A stretch of 16,494 nt of DNA, taken from positions 1 through 16,494 of the forward strand of contig JAZQKB010000021.1 in assembly GCA_045541975.1 (NCBI GenBank), in the 5' to 3' direction. A model generated the notes under the pieces. The model was not told the origin of the DNA. It made no database searches and saw nothing but the letters and a program-made list of their open reading frames with translations. Both the position numbers and the translations under genes were made by a program. The stretch comes from SIG452 sp045541975 (lineage in GTDB: Bacteria > Bacillota > Clostridia > UMGS1840). Positions 4,761 to 13,141 of this stretch are shown here, piece by piece; the stretch's first letter is position 1; each line of letters begins with the position of its first letter.

Positions 4761-5483
4761 ATGAGAGTAATTGTTTGTAATAGCTATGAAGAACTGTCCA
4801 AAGAAGGCGCAAAACTGTTTGCAAGTCAGATGACTTTAAAACCTAATTCTGTGTTAGGTTTAGCAACCGGTTCCACTCCCATCGGACTGTATAAAAACTT
4901 AATCGAAATGAACAAAGCCGGTGAAATTGACTTTTCCGATATCACCTCCTTTAACTTAGACGAATATTATCCCTTATCTCCCGAAAACGATCAGAGCTAC
5001 CGTTATTTCATGAACGAAAATCTGTTCAATTTTGTAAACATTGATAAGGCAAGAACCTTCGTTCCCAACGGTTTATCTGAAAATCCCGAAGAAGAAGGCG
5101 CAAACTACGATGCTATGATTGACAAAGCAGGCGGTGTGGACATTCAGCTTCTGGGTATTGGTCAGAACGGTCATATCGGTTTTAACGAACCCGACGAAAA
5201 GTTGGTTTCCGGTACTCACTTAACTGACTTAACCGAAAACACCATTCAGGCAAATTCCCGTTTCTTCAACTCCATTGATGAAGTGCCCACTAAGGCAATC
5301 ACCATGGGTATGGCAAGCATTATGAAGGCGAAAAAAATCGTGCTGTTAGCAAGCGGTGCTAACAAAAACACCGTAGTTCGTGCATTGTTAGACGATAAAA
5401 TCACCACCAATGTGCCTGCAACCTTATTAAAACTCCATCCGGATGTTGTTTTAATCTGCGATAAGGAGGCATATGGCGAATGA
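4761..5483 (+). CDS. nagB: Glucosamine-6-phosphate deaminase
   Basis: The 240-residue enzyme converts glucosamine-6-phosphate to fructose-6-phosphate and ammonia, feeding amino sugars into glycolysis. The sequence shows the phosphate-binding loop LGLATGSTPIGLY (32-44), FNLDEYYPL (64-72) with the proton-abstracting Asp at D67, and the active-site segment GIGQNGHIGFNEPD (132-145) with H138 and E143. The conserved AITMGMASIM (179-188) follows. The length fits the short, non-allosteric-looking forms common in Bacillota (E. coli NagB is 266 residues). GGAGGAG at 4746-4752 lies 8 bases before the ATG. The last four bases overlap nagA as ATGA, the usual sign of coupled translation, so deacetylase and deaminase are probably made together. 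Confidence 0.95.
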   Translation: MRVIVCNSYEELSKEGAKLFASQMTLKPNSVLGLATGSTPIGLYKNLIEMNKAGEIDFSDITSFNLDEYYPLSPENDQSYRYFMNENLFNFVNIDKARTFVPNGLSENPEEEGANYDAMIDKAGGVDIQLLGIGQNGHIGFNEPDEKLVSGTHLTDLTENTIQANSRFFNSIDEVPTKAITMGMASIMKAKKIVLLASGANKNTVVRALLDDKITTNVPATLLKLHPDVVLICDKEAYGE

Positions 5484-6538
5484 TCTTTAAAAATGCGAAA
5501 ATCAACGGTCAGCTCTGCGACTTTGAAGTCGTTGACGGCAAATTTGTGAAATTCGGCAAAATTGACGGCGAAGGCACCGACTTAGGCGGCAACACCGTCA
5601 TTCCCGGTCTGGTGGATGTACATACTCACGGCTGTGTGGGCGGTGACACCATGGATGCCGAATTTGCCGAAATGTGTGACTATTTAGCAAAAAACGGTAT
5701 CACTTCCTGGTTACCCACCACCATGACTGTTGCCATGGAAGACATTGCAAAAACCATGAATTCCGATATCAACTGCAAAGGTGCACAGATTTTAGGCTTC
5801 CATATGGAAGGTCCATACATCAATGTCAAATACAAAGGCGCTCAGAACGAAAAGTTCATCAAAGCTCCCGATATTGAAGAATTTAAAAAACTGCCCAACG
5901 TGAAGATGGTTACCATCGCTCCCGAAGTGGAAGGCAGTATGGAATTTATCAAAGAAGCAAAAGACCTCTGCGTGGTATCCTTAGGTCATACTGACACCAC
6001 TTATGACATTGCCATGGAAGCAATCAAAAACGGTGCAAACTGTTTAACCCATTCTTTCAATGCAATGCCTCCCTTACATCACAGAAACCCCGGTTTGCTG
6101 GGTGCAGGGATGGAAACCGGCATCTATGCACAGATTATCTGTGACGGATTACATATCCACAAAGCCGTGATTTTGGCAATGTATAAAATCTTCGGTACCG
6201 ACAGACTGGTATTAATCAGTGACTCCATGCGTGCAACCGGTATGAGTGACGGCGAATATGAATTTGGCGGACAACCCATCTTGGTAAAAGACGGTGTTGC
6301 AAGAACCATGGAAGGTGCAATCGCAGGCAGCACCACCAATCTGTGGGCTTGTGTAAACAAGGCTGTGGAATTTGGTATTCCCTTTGAAGATGCTGTGAAA
6401 ATGGCAACTGAAACTCCCGCTAAAATGATTGGCGTGAACAAAGGCCAGTTAAAAGAAGGCTTCGATGCAGACTTTGTAGTGCTGGATGATGGCAAAAAAA
6501 TCTTAGGCACCTACATTGCAGGAAACCTGTATCAGTAA
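5480..6538 (+). CDS. nagA: N-acetylglucosamine-6-phosphate deacetylase
   Basis: The 352-residue amidohydrolase-fold enzyme removes acetate from GlcNAc-6-phosphate to give glucosamine-6-phosphate, the NagB substrate. Metal and catalytic motifs appear in order: VDVHTHG with H48/H50, GFHMEGPY with E110, SLGHTD with H170, LTHSFNAMPPLHHR with H191, and the catalytic Asp in LISDSM (D248). The C-terminal SATA-like segment KEGFDADFVVLD is typical of the amidohydrolase small beta domain. The length is slightly below the roughly 380 residues of E. coli and B. subtilis NagA, the N-terminal beta part being compact. AAGGAGG (5463-5469) lies inside nagB, 10 bases before the ATG. It is the last gene of the amino-sugar operon and is followed by a terminator. 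Confidence 0.94.
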   Translation: MIFKNAKINGQLCDFEVVDGKFVKFGKIDGEGTDLGGNTVIPGLVDVHTHGCVGGDTMDAEFAEMCDYLAKNGITSWLPTTMTVAMEDIAKTMNSDINCKGAQILGFHMEGPYINVKYKGAQNEKFIKAPDIEEFKKLPNVKMVTIAPEVEGSMEFIKEAKDLCVVSLGHTDTTYDIAMEAIKNGANCLTHSFNAMPPLHHRNPGLLGAGMETGIYAQIICDGLHIHKAVILAMYKIFGTDRLVLISDSMRATGMSDGEYEFGGQPILVKDGVARTMEGAIAGSTTNLWACVNKAVEFGIPFEDAVKMATETPAKMIGVNKGQLKEGFDADFVVLDDGKKILGTYIAGNLYQ

Positions 6539-6565
6539 TCTTTTTAGTATTTTTTTGATATTTCT

Positions 6566-6601
6566 AAAAACACTCCGTGAATTTTTACGGAGTGTTTTTT
6601 T
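6566..6601 (+). terminator. Intrinsic terminator of the amino-sugar operon
   Basis: ACACTCCGT (6570-6578) pairs with ACGGAGTGT (6587-6595), extended by an A-run and T-run. It ends with a run of seven T, 28 bases after the nagA stop. Confidence 0.9.
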
Positions 6602-6629
6602 CGTTTGCCAAAAAAAATTCCAAAAAAAT

Positions 6630-6658
6630 TTGACAAATCAGAAATTATGTATTATACT
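6630..6658 (+). promoter_or_regulatory. Promoter of the T-box-ileS transcript
   Basis: TTGACA (6630-6635), a 17-bp spacer and TATACT (6653-6658) form a near-perfect vegetative promoter. Transcription would begin near 6665, giving a leader of about 300 bases. Confidence 0.9.
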
Positions 6659-6664
6659 ATATAA

Positions 6665-6930
6665 GTAAAATTATGAAAATCAGAAAGACGATGAAAAAGA
6701 CAGTAGCAATGCAGGGAACGCTTTGAGCGAGTCGGGTACGGTGTGAGCCGGCAGTCAGTACGGTGTTGTGAAAATCCCTTTGGAGTTGCACCCAGAACGG
6801 TTTTATCAGAAAACTCAGTAAGCGGTGACGGTATTCCCCGTAACAGGAAGCGTGTATGATGGTACACGGATAATAGGTGGTTACAGAAATCAATCCCATT
6901 CTGTCCTGTTATCAGGGCAGAATTTTTTAT
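6665..6930 (+). promoter_or_regulatory. T-box riboswitch (tRNA-Ile sensing) controlling ileS
   Basis: The leader has the T-box layout. Stem I carries the AGTA turn (near 6704), the GGTGTGAGCC-type distal motif (6740-6749) and a specifier loop GTGAAAATCCC with Ile codon ATC at 6774-6776. A stem III hairpin CGTGTA/TACACG lies at 6851-6868. The antiterminator pairs GATAATAGG (6869-6877) with CCTGTTATC (6905-6913) and ACAGA (6883-6887) with TCTGT (6900-6904). Its bulge starts TGGT (6878-6881), matching the ACCA end of an A73 tRNA. This excludes the terminator at 6898-6928. Uncharged tRNA-Ile should stabilise the antiterminator and turn ileS on. Start and stem I pairings are approximate. Confidence 0.92.
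6898..6928 (+). terminator. Conditional terminator of the T-box leader
   Basis: ATTCTGTCCTG (6898-6908) pairs with CAGGGCAGAAT (6913-6923), with one wobble and a TTAT loop, followed by a T-run. It shares bases 6900-6913 with the antiterminator, so the two folds are mutually exclusive. Confidence 0.92.
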
Positions 6931-6971
6931 TTTTTTGTTTAAAATAGAGTTTGATATAGGAGGAGTACGAA

Positions 6972-9900
6972 ATGTACGAAAAAGTGTCTGCAAATTTAAA
7001 CTTTGTGGAAAGAGAAAAAAAGACCGAGGCTTTTTGGAAAGAACATAACATCTTTGAAAAAAGTATCGAGTCCAGAAAAGAAGGGGAAACCTTCACCTTT
7101 TATGACGGTCCTCCGACCGCAAACGGCAAACCTCATATCGGGCATGTGTTAACCCGTGTTATTAAAGATATGATTCCCCGTTACAAAACCATGAAAGGCT
7201 ATCATGTTCTTAGAAAAGCAGGCTGGGATACCCACGGGTTACCCGTTGAGCTGGAAGTGGAAAAGAAACTGGGCTTAGACGGAAAAGAGCAGATTGAAGA
7301 ATACGGCTTAGAACCCTTTATTAAAGAATGTAAGGAAAGCGTTTGGAAATATAAAGGAATGTGGGAAGACTTTTCCGGCACCGTTGGGTTCTGGGCAGAT
7401 ATGGACAACCCCTACGTTACCTACACCAACGATTTTATCGAATCTGAATGGTGGGCATTAAAACAAATCTGGGACAAAGGTCTTTTGTATAAAGGCTTTA
7501 AAATTGTGCCCTATTGCCCCCGTTGCGGAACTCCCTTATCCAGCCATGAAGTAGCGCAGGGCTATAAAGATGTGAAAGAAAAATCCGCTATTGCAAAATT
7601 CAAAGTAAAAGGTGCGGATAACGAATACATTTTAGCTTGGACCACCACTCCCTGGACCTTACCCTCCAACGTGGCACTTTGCGTAAACCCCGACGAAACC
7701 TATGTGAAAATTGAAACCGACGGTGTGAAATACATCTTAGCGGAAGCGTTAGTATCAAGCGTAATTGAAGGGGAATACACCGTGTTGGAATCCTACATCG
7801 GTAAGGACTTGGAATACAAAGAATACGAACCCCTCTTTGACTTTGCAAAACCCGACAAAAAAGCCTATTATATTGTATGTGACCACTACGTTACCTTAAC
7901 CGACGGTACCGGTATCGTTCATATTGCACCTGCTTTCGGGGAAGATGACGCCAAAGTAGGCAGAAACTACGATTTACCTTTCGTGCAGTTGGTTGACCAG
8001 AAGGGGGAAATGACTGCAGAAACTCCCTGGGCGGGAATGTTCTGTAAGGATGCAGATAAAGAAGTGTTTATGGATCTGGATAAAAGAGGGCTGCTCTTTA
8101 AAGCACTTCCCTTTGAACACTCCTATCCTTTCTGCTGGAGATGTGATACTCCCTTAATTTATTATGCAAGAGATTCCTGGTTCATCAAAATGACCGATGT
8201 GAAAGAGAACCTCATTAAAAACAACAATACCGTGAACTGGATTCCTGAATCTATCGGTAAAGGCAGATTTGGTGACTGGCTCAACAATGTGCAGGATTGG
8301 GGTGTAAGCCGTGACCGTTACTGGGGCACTCCCTTAAATATCTGGCAGTGCGAATGCGGTCACCGTCATGCCATCGGCAGCATTGAAGAATTAAAGAGCA
8401 TGTCTGATAACTGTCCCGACGAAATCGAGCTGCACCGTCCCTTCATTGATGCGGTTACCATTAAATGTCCCGAATGCGGTAAGCAAATGCACCGTGTGAA
8501 AGAAGTTATCGACTGCTGGTTTGACTCCGGTGCAATGCCCTTTGCACAGTGGCATTATCCCTTTGAAAACAAAGAAATTTTCCAGGAAAACTTCCCGGCA
8601 GACTTCATCAGTGAAGCCGTGGACCAGACCCGTGGTTGGTTCTACTCGCTCCTCGCTATTTCTACTTTAATCTTTGATAAGGCTCCCTATAAGAATGTTA
8701 TCGTGTTAGGTCACGTGCAGGATGAAAATGGCCAGAAAATGTCCAAATCCAAGGGCAATGTCGTGGATCCCTTTGATGCATTAGCAGAGCACGGCGCCGA
8801 TGCCATCCGTTGGTATTTCTACTCCAACTCTGCACCCTGGTTGCCCAACAAATTCCATAAAGGTGCAGTAACCGAAGGTCAGAGAAAGTTTATGGGCACT
8901 CTTTGGAATACCTACGCTTTCTTTGTGTTGTATGCCAATATTGACGGTTTTGATGCCACCAAATATACTTTGGAATATGATAAATTATCCGTTATGGATA
9001 AATGGTTACTGTCTAAGTTAAATACCTTAACCCAAACGGTTGATACCTATCTCTCCGATTACAAAATCACCGAAACCTCCCGTGTGTTGGACGATTTCGT
9101 GGATGAACTGAGCAACTGGTATGTTCGTCGCTGCCGTGAACGTTATTGGGGCAAAGATATGACCCAGGATAAAATCAATGCCTATATGACTTTATATACC
9201 GCGTTGGTTACCTTGGCAAAACTGTCTGCTCCCATGATTCCCTTTATGGCAGAAGATATTTACAGAAACTTAGTTTGCTCCATTGATAAAACTGCACCTG
9301 AAAGCGTTCATCTTTGTGATTTCCCTGTGGCAAAAACCGAATGGATTGACAAGGATTTAGAAGCAAAAATGAATCAGGTGGTTGACATTGTGGTGTTAGG
9401 CCGTGCTGCAAGAAACTCTGCCAACATCAAAAACCGTCAGCCCATCGGCAAAATGTTTGTGAAAGCAGACAGTGATTTGCCCGATTTCTACAAAGATATT
9501 ATTGCAGAAGAACTGAATGTGAAAGAAGTGGTATTTACCGATAGCGTAAAAGACTTCACTTCTTACTCCTTCAAACCCCAGCTGAAAACCTTAGGTCCCC
9601 GTTTCGGAAAACAGCTGGGCGCACTGCGTACCATCCTTTCTGAATTAGACGGCATTGCTGCTATGGACGAATTGGAAACCAAGGGCACTTTAACCGTCAC
9701 CTTAGATGGAAAAGAAGAAGCCTTAACCAAAGAGGATTTACTTATCGAATCCGCTCAGGTTCCCGGTTATGAATCTAACTCTGATTACGGCATCACCGTG
9801 GTGCTGGATACCAATTTAACCGAAGAACTTTTAGAAGAAGGCTTCGTAAGAGAAGTGGTTTCCAAAATTCAGACCATGAGAAAAGATTCCGGCTTCCAGG

Positions 9901-10085
9901 TGACTGACCATATCATCGTGTCTGTTTCCGGCAACGATAAAGTGGCAGACATTATGAGAAGAAATGAAAACGCTATCAAAGAAGATGTGTTGGCAGAAGA
10001 AATTTCCTACGGTGTGCTAAACGGCGAAGGTAAACACTGGAGCGTAAACGGAGAAGAAGTTGATTTTGCGGTAAAACAGTGCTAA
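6972..10085 (+). CDS. ileS: Isoleucyl-tRNA synthetase, long (type 2) form
   Basis: The 1037-residue class I synthetase attaches isoleucine to tRNA-Ile. It shows GPPTANGKPHIGH with the HIGH box at 55-58 and KMSKS at 589-593. The CP1 editing domain carries the threonine-rich WTTTPWTLPSN (from about residue 223) and GTGIVHIAPAFGEDD (312-326), which clears mischarged valine. Cys knuckles occur at C182/C185, C388/C391, C460/C462 and C499/C502. An anticodon-binding domain and long C-terminal region follow. The length and the GKPHIGHVLTR form of the first motif fit the eukaryote/archaea-like type 2 enzymes rather than the roughly 920-940-residue type 1 enzymes. Type 2 enzymes are generally poorly inhibited by mupirocin (family knowledge, not tested here). 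AGGAGGAG (6958-6965) lies 6 bases before the ATG. Expression is under T-box control. Confidence 0.96.
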   Translation: MYEKVSANLNFVEREKKTEAFWKEHNIFEKSIESRKEGETFTFYDGPPTANGKPHIGHVLTRVIKDMIPRYKTMKGYHVLRKAGWDTHGLPVELEVEKKLGLDGKEQIEEYGLEPFIKECKESVWKYKGMWEDFSGTVGFWADMDNPYVTYTNDFIESEWWALKQIWDKGLLYKGFKIVPYCPRCGTPLSSHEVAQGYKDVKEKSAIAKFKVKGADNEYILAWTTTPWTLPSNVALCVNPDETYVKIETDGVKYILAEALVSSVIEGEYTVLESYIGKDLEYKEYEPLFDFAKPDKKAYYIVCDHYVTLTDGTGIVHIAPAFGEDDAKVGRNYDLPFVQLVDQKGEMTAETPWAGMFCKDADKEVFMDLDKRGLLFKALPFEHSYPFCWRCDTPLIYYARDSWFIKMTDVKENLIKNNNTVNWIPESIGKGRFGDWLNNVQDWGVSRDRYWGTPLNIWQCECGHRHAIGSIEELKSMSDNCPDEIELHRPFIDAVTIKCPECGKQMHRVKEVIDCWFDSGAMPFAQWHYPFENKEIFQENFPADFISEAVDQTRGWFYSLLAISTLIFDKAPYKNVIVLGHVQDENGQKMSKSKGNVVDPFDALAEHGADAIRWYFYSNSAPWLPNKFHKGAVTEGQRKFMGTLWNTYAFFVLYANIDGFDATKYTLEYDKLSVMDKWLLSKLNTLTQTVDTYLSDYKITETSRVLDDFVDELSNWYVRRCRERYWGKDMTQDKINAYMTLYTALVTLAKLSAPMIPFMAEDIYRNLVCSIDKTAPESVHLCDFPVAKTEWIDKDLEAKMNQVVDIVVLGRAARNSANIKNRQPIGKMFVKADSDLPDFYKDIIAEELNVKEVVFTDSVKDFTSYSFKPQLKTLGPRFGKQLGALRTILSELDGIAAMDELETKGTLTVTLDGKEEALTKEDLLIESAQVPGYESNSDYGITVVLDTNLTEELLEEGFVREVVSKIQTMRKDSGFQVTDHIIVSVSGNDKVADIMRRNENAIKEDVLAEEISYGVLNGEGKHWSVNGEEVDFAVKQC

Positions 10086-10126
10086 TTTTTTCGATATCAG
10101 ATTCATACTATGTAATGTAAAACAAG

Positions 10127-10169
10127 AAAAAGGCAGAGCGATTCCCCAAAAGAAGCACTCTGCCTTTTT
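10127..10169 (+). terminator. Intrinsic terminator of ileS
   Basis: A 12-bp stem AAAAAGGCAGAG/CTCTGCCTTTTT (10127-10138/10158-10169) surrounds a 19-base inner region that may pair partly. The T-run ends the 3' arm. It lies only 26 bases before the uppP start. Confidence 0.85.
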
Positions 10170-10195
10170 GAAACCAAGAAGAAGGAGGGTATCTT

Positions 10196-11026
10196 ATGCC
10201 CGATATTTTAGAACTTTTAAAGGTTGTTTTCATCGGCATTGTGCAGGGGATTACCGAGTGGCTTCCCGTTTCTTCCACAGGGCACATGATTTTAGCAGAT
10301 GAATTTGTGAAGCTGAATGTCCGTCCCGAATTTATGGAAATGTTTCGGGTGGTGATTCAGTTTGGTTCTATTTTAGCGGTTGTGGTGCTGTATTTTCATA
10401 AACTCAATCCCTTTAGCCCTAAAAAGAGTAAGGACGAAAAAAGTGCTACCTTAAATTTATGGGGAAAAGTCATTGTTGGGGTACTTCCTGCAGCGGTTAT
10501 CGGTCTTTTATTGGATGACTGGTTAGACAGCATGTTCTATAATCCCACCACCGTTGCCATTACTTTGATTTTATACGGCATTCTCTTTATCTGGATGGAA
10601 AACCGCAACAAAGAAAAAACCTTTAAATTGGAAAACCTGGAAGATTTGACTTATAAAACCGCCTTTTATATCGGCTGTTTTCAGCTTCTTTCCTTAATTC
10701 CTGGCACTTCCCGTTCCGGCTCCACCATTTTGGGTGCTATGCTGATTGGTTCTTCCCGTTATGTGGCGGCGGAATATTCTTTCTTTTTGGCAATTCCCGT
10801 GATGTGTGGCGCCAGTCTTTTAAAAGGTGTGAAATTCTTTTTGGATTATGCCATTACAATGCCGGAATTGGTGCTGTTAATCACAGGCGTATTGGTTGCC
10901 TTTTTGGTGTCTGTGGTTGCCATTAAATTCTTAATGGGATATATCAAAAAGCACGATTTTAAAGCCTTTGGCTATTATCGGATTGTGTTGGGCTTTTTGG
11001 TTGCTCTTTATTTTATCATTTGGTAA
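10196..11026 (+). CDS. uppP: Undecaprenyl-diphosphatase (BacA/UppP family)
   Basis: The 276-residue polytopic membrane enzyme dephosphorylates undecaprenyl diphosphate to undecaprenyl phosphate, the lipid carrier for peptidoglycan and other wall polymers. Loss or excess typically changes bacitracin sensitivity. Both signature regions are present: the (E/Q)xxxE motif as Q17-G-I-T-E21 leading into WLPVSSTGH with S27 and H30, and PGTSRSGST at 169-177 with R173. About seven or eight hydrophobic segments are visible. AAGGAGGG (10182-10189) is 6 bases before the ATG. The gene sits right after the ileS terminator with no convincing promoter of its own, so it may depend on read-through or a weak start nearby. 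A terminator follows. Confidence 0.95.
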   Translation: MPDILELLKVVFIGIVQGITEWLPVSSTGHMILADEFVKLNVRPEFMEMFRVVIQFGSILAVVVLYFHKLNPFSPKKSKDEKSATLNLWGKVIVGVLPAAVIGLLLDDWLDSMFYNPTTVAITLILYGILFIWMENRNKEKTFKLENLEDLTYKTAFYIGCFQLLSLIPGTSRSGSTILGAMLIGSSRYVAAEYSFFLAIPVMCGASLLKGVKFFLDYAITMPELVLLITGVLVAFLVSVVAIKFLMGYIKKHDFKAFGYYRIVLGFLVALYFIIW

Positions 11027-11033
11027 ATTGATT

Positions 11034-11073
11034 AAAAAAACGGATGAACTTGTTTCGGTTGATCCGTTTTTTT
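11034..11073 (+). terminator. Intrinsic terminator of uppP
   Basis: A 12-bp stem of seven A plus CGGAT paired with ATCCG plus seven T (11034-11045/11062-11073) has a partly paired 16-base inner region. It begins 7 bases after the uppP stop codon. Confidence 0.87.
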
Positions 11074-11170
11074 ATGGGAAAGAGCATGTGAAAAACGTTG
11101 AAAATAGCGAAATTCCACACAAATTCCACGAAAGTTTTTTCGGAAAATAAAAACTGTAAATGTTTTGTAA

Positions 11171-11199
11171 TTGTATTGTAACAATGTTTATGCTATAAT
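11171..11199 (+). promoter_or_regulatory. Promoter of the secreted protein-yycH-yycI-polA operon
   Basis: TTGTAT (11171-11176), a 17-bp spacer and TATAAT (11194-11199) preceded by TGC form an extended -10 promoter. The 5' leader contains a stem CGATGATA/TATCATTG (11207-11214/11227-11234). The stretch 11074-11170 has no gene and nothing I can name. Confidence 0.78.
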
Positions 11200-11271
11200 A
11201 TGTGTACGATGATAGTGCAGTGTGCGTATCATTGCCGTAACCGATTACCATGTTGAAAGGAGGCGCGCAGA

Positions 11272-11721
11272 ATGAGATTGAAGTTGATTAGTTGTGTATT
11301 GTTGCTTGTGTGTTTTTTGACCACCAGTGTGTTTGCTGCGCCGTCTTCCATTGCAGTGGGTGATTACGGAAACACCGGTTATATTACCGTGACCAACCCC
11401 AATAAAAACTATTCCACCACCTATTCCAAATCTATCACACTTTCCGGTTATGCCCAGCCGGGTGCTACCGTGTATGTGTATGAAATGGAAGGCGGTCAGT
11501 ATAAACCCTATTCTCAGAATGGGGTAGCGCTGTCTGTTTCGGTGGGTGCATCCGGTTTGTTTGCTATTCCGGTGAATCTGTCCAGCGGACGTAATTCATT
11601 TTTGCTCCGTGCGGAATCCGGTGACCATTACCAGAACACCACCTTTGAGGTAAACCTGCTCAGTACCTCTATGTTCAATCTGATCGGTCGTTTGCAATCC
11701 CTGACCCTCGGCTGGAAGTAA
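11272..11721 (+). CDS. Secreted small protein with a beta-rich (Ig-like) domain, unknown function
   Basis: The 149-residue product starts with a clear signal peptide: basic MRLK, a hydrophobic core to about residue 18, and the cleavage motif VFA before residue 23. The mature part (about 24-130) alternates polar and hydrophobic strands with LSGYAQPGATVYVYE (58-72) and SGLFAIPVNLSSGRNSF (94-110). This pattern resembles bacterial Ig-like or carbohydrate-associated beta-sandwich modules. No lipobox, LPXTG or catalytic motif is present. AAAGGAGG (11256-11263) is 8 bases before the ATG. It is the first gene of an operon with yycH-like and yycI-like genes, 25 bases before the former. That context suggests an envelope-associated or sensory role, which is inference only. 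Confidence 0.8.
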   Translation: MRLKLISCVLLLVCFLTTSVFAAPSSIAVGDYGNTGYITVTNPNKNYSTTYSKSITLSGYAQPGATVYVYEMEGGQYKPYSQNGVALSVSVGASGLFAIPVNLSSGRNSFLLRAESGDHYQNTTFEVNLLSTSMFNLIGRLQSLTLGWK

Positions 11722-11746
11722 TTAAGCCGGGAGGAGTGGATTCTTT

Positions 11747-13105
11747 ATGAAAAGAGAATTTATTAAAACAGTAGTCTTAACCTGTTTGGTGTTATCCTCT
11801 TTGGTTTTGTCTGCTCATATCTGGAGTGAAAAAGAATTATGGCCCATGGGCTATAGTTCTTTTGTGCATTCTTTGGGGAATTTTTTTGGCGGAGGCAATT
11901 CCGAAAGTCCTGCCAATGCAGAAGAATTGCTTTATCAAAGTGAATTTACGCCGGAGTTGATTTCGTTAACTTACGGTTCAAAAAAGAATATTGTGTACCA
12001 AGCATCTCCCGAATTTTCCGAGGTGAATCATGCGGTGGCAGATATTGTGTCTTCTATTGAGAAGGATGGCAGTCTGACCACTGTGACGGCGGAGGAGTAT
12101 TTAAACGCATACAAAACCAACAGTATGATGTTGAAATTTCCTTCCTGGGTGAACCTGACGGAATTTTTAAAACAAGGGGATGCTTTTTTTGATTCGGTGG
12201 CAAATCCCGTGTCGGATACTTTAGTGATTGGAATCGGAGGATCTCAGACCAATTATCTCACCTTTATGGACCAGTCTTCCGGCCGTGCCTATCAGCTTCC
12301 GGTGAAGCTGACGGTGGATGAAAAAGCTATCGAAGAACGGGTGCTTGCAGCATCGCAGAATGATTCCTATGCGTTCGAGCTGAATTTTGATACGAAAACA
12401 GAAGATACCGAACGTATTTTGTTTGAACGGTTTGTGCCGATTGTGTTGGAGCCTGCCCGTGTGCAGAAAATCCAGGTAGAGCCGGTGCAGTATTCTTCCG
12501 CTTATGACGGTGTGTTCAAAGCGTTTCACATTGTGAAAAACTCTGCCCGCACCTATCGGGATAAAACGGGGGCAATTCTGTTTATCGAAAACCGTTCTAC
12601 CTTAAAAATTAACGAACAGGGAGCATTCCGCTTTGAGGTGACTGACCGTGAGGCGGGAATTTCCTTAAGCGACCGTTCTCAACAGGATGCTGTGAATGAA
12701 TTTGTAAATTTGTTGTATCGCAGTATGGTGCCGGGCAGTGACGGATATCTAAGTCTGTTTGATTCTTACACCGAGGGCAATAAAAGTGTGTATGAATTTT
12801 GGTATCAGACGCCAAATGGCGCTCTTTGTCTGGAGGAAAGACCTGCAGTGCGGGTAGTTTGCGAAGGCGGTGCCATTGTGGAATACGACCAGGTGGTACT
12901 TCGTCTTTTTGTTACCGACGCAACTGAAACCGTTTCCGGTGTGATTGAAGCCTACGACTACTTATATAATCAACCGGATTTTTCCGAAAAAAGTCAGCAT
13001 AAAATTGAAAGTATGTTCCCTTGCCATATTTTAAAGAACGGACAGCCCTCAGCAGGATGGCTTTGTCGGTTTTCGGATGATTCTATTACGCTGATTCCCT
13101 CTTGA
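11747..13105 (+). CDS. yycH: YycH-like (WalH-like) membrane-anchored regulatory protein
   Basis: The 452-residue protein begins MKREFIKTVV and has one membrane helix (about 6-24), then a large extracytoplasmic part. The N-terminus matches the style of YycH proteins (MKRE..K, a single helix, then W near the outer face). It is followed directly by a YycI-like gene, which is the main support. In Bacilli, YycH and YycI bind the WalK (YycG) sensor kinase in the membrane and tune the essential WalRK wall-homeostasis system. No WalR, WalK or YycJ gene is present in this window. The extracytoplasmic region has the mixed alpha/beta look of the family but no catalytic motif. GGGAGGAG at 11729-11736 is 10 bases before the start. 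Family assignment is by recognition of N-terminus, length and context, and the gene symbol is provisional. Confidence 0.72.
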   Translation: MKREFIKTVVLTCLVLSSLVLSAHIWSEKELWPMGYSSFVHSLGNFFGGGNSESPANAEELLYQSEFTPELISLTYGSKKNIVYQASPEFSEVNHAVADIVSSIEKDGSLTTVTAEEYLNAYKTNSMMLKFPSWVNLTEFLKQGDAFFDSVANPVSDTLVIGIGGSQTNYLTFMDQSSGRAYQLPVKLTVDEKAIEERVLAASQNDSYAFELNFDTKTEDTERILFERFVPIVLEPARVQKIQVEPVQYSSAYDGVFKAFHIVKNSARTYRDKTGAILFIENRSTLKINEQGAFRFEVTDREAGISLSDRSQQDAVNEFVNLLYRSMVPGSDGYLSLFDSYTEGNKSVYEFWYQTPNGALCLEERPAVRVVCEGGAIVEYDQVVLRLFVTDATETVSGVIEAYDYLYNQPDFSEKSQHKIESMFPCHILKNGQPSAGWLCRFSDDSITLIPS

Positions 13106-13141
13106 ACGGAACCCTAAAACACAAGGAAAGGAGGAGCAACG

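Noticed and set aside
6652..6993. Minus-strand reading frames of 80-113 codons across the ileS leader
   Set aside because: The stretch is fully explained by the promoter and structured T-box leader, and the frames lack ribosome binding sites.
10968..11150. 60-codon frame overlapping the uppP end
   Set aside because: It is an out-of-frame continuation through the uppP terminator with no ribosome binding site or recognisable features.
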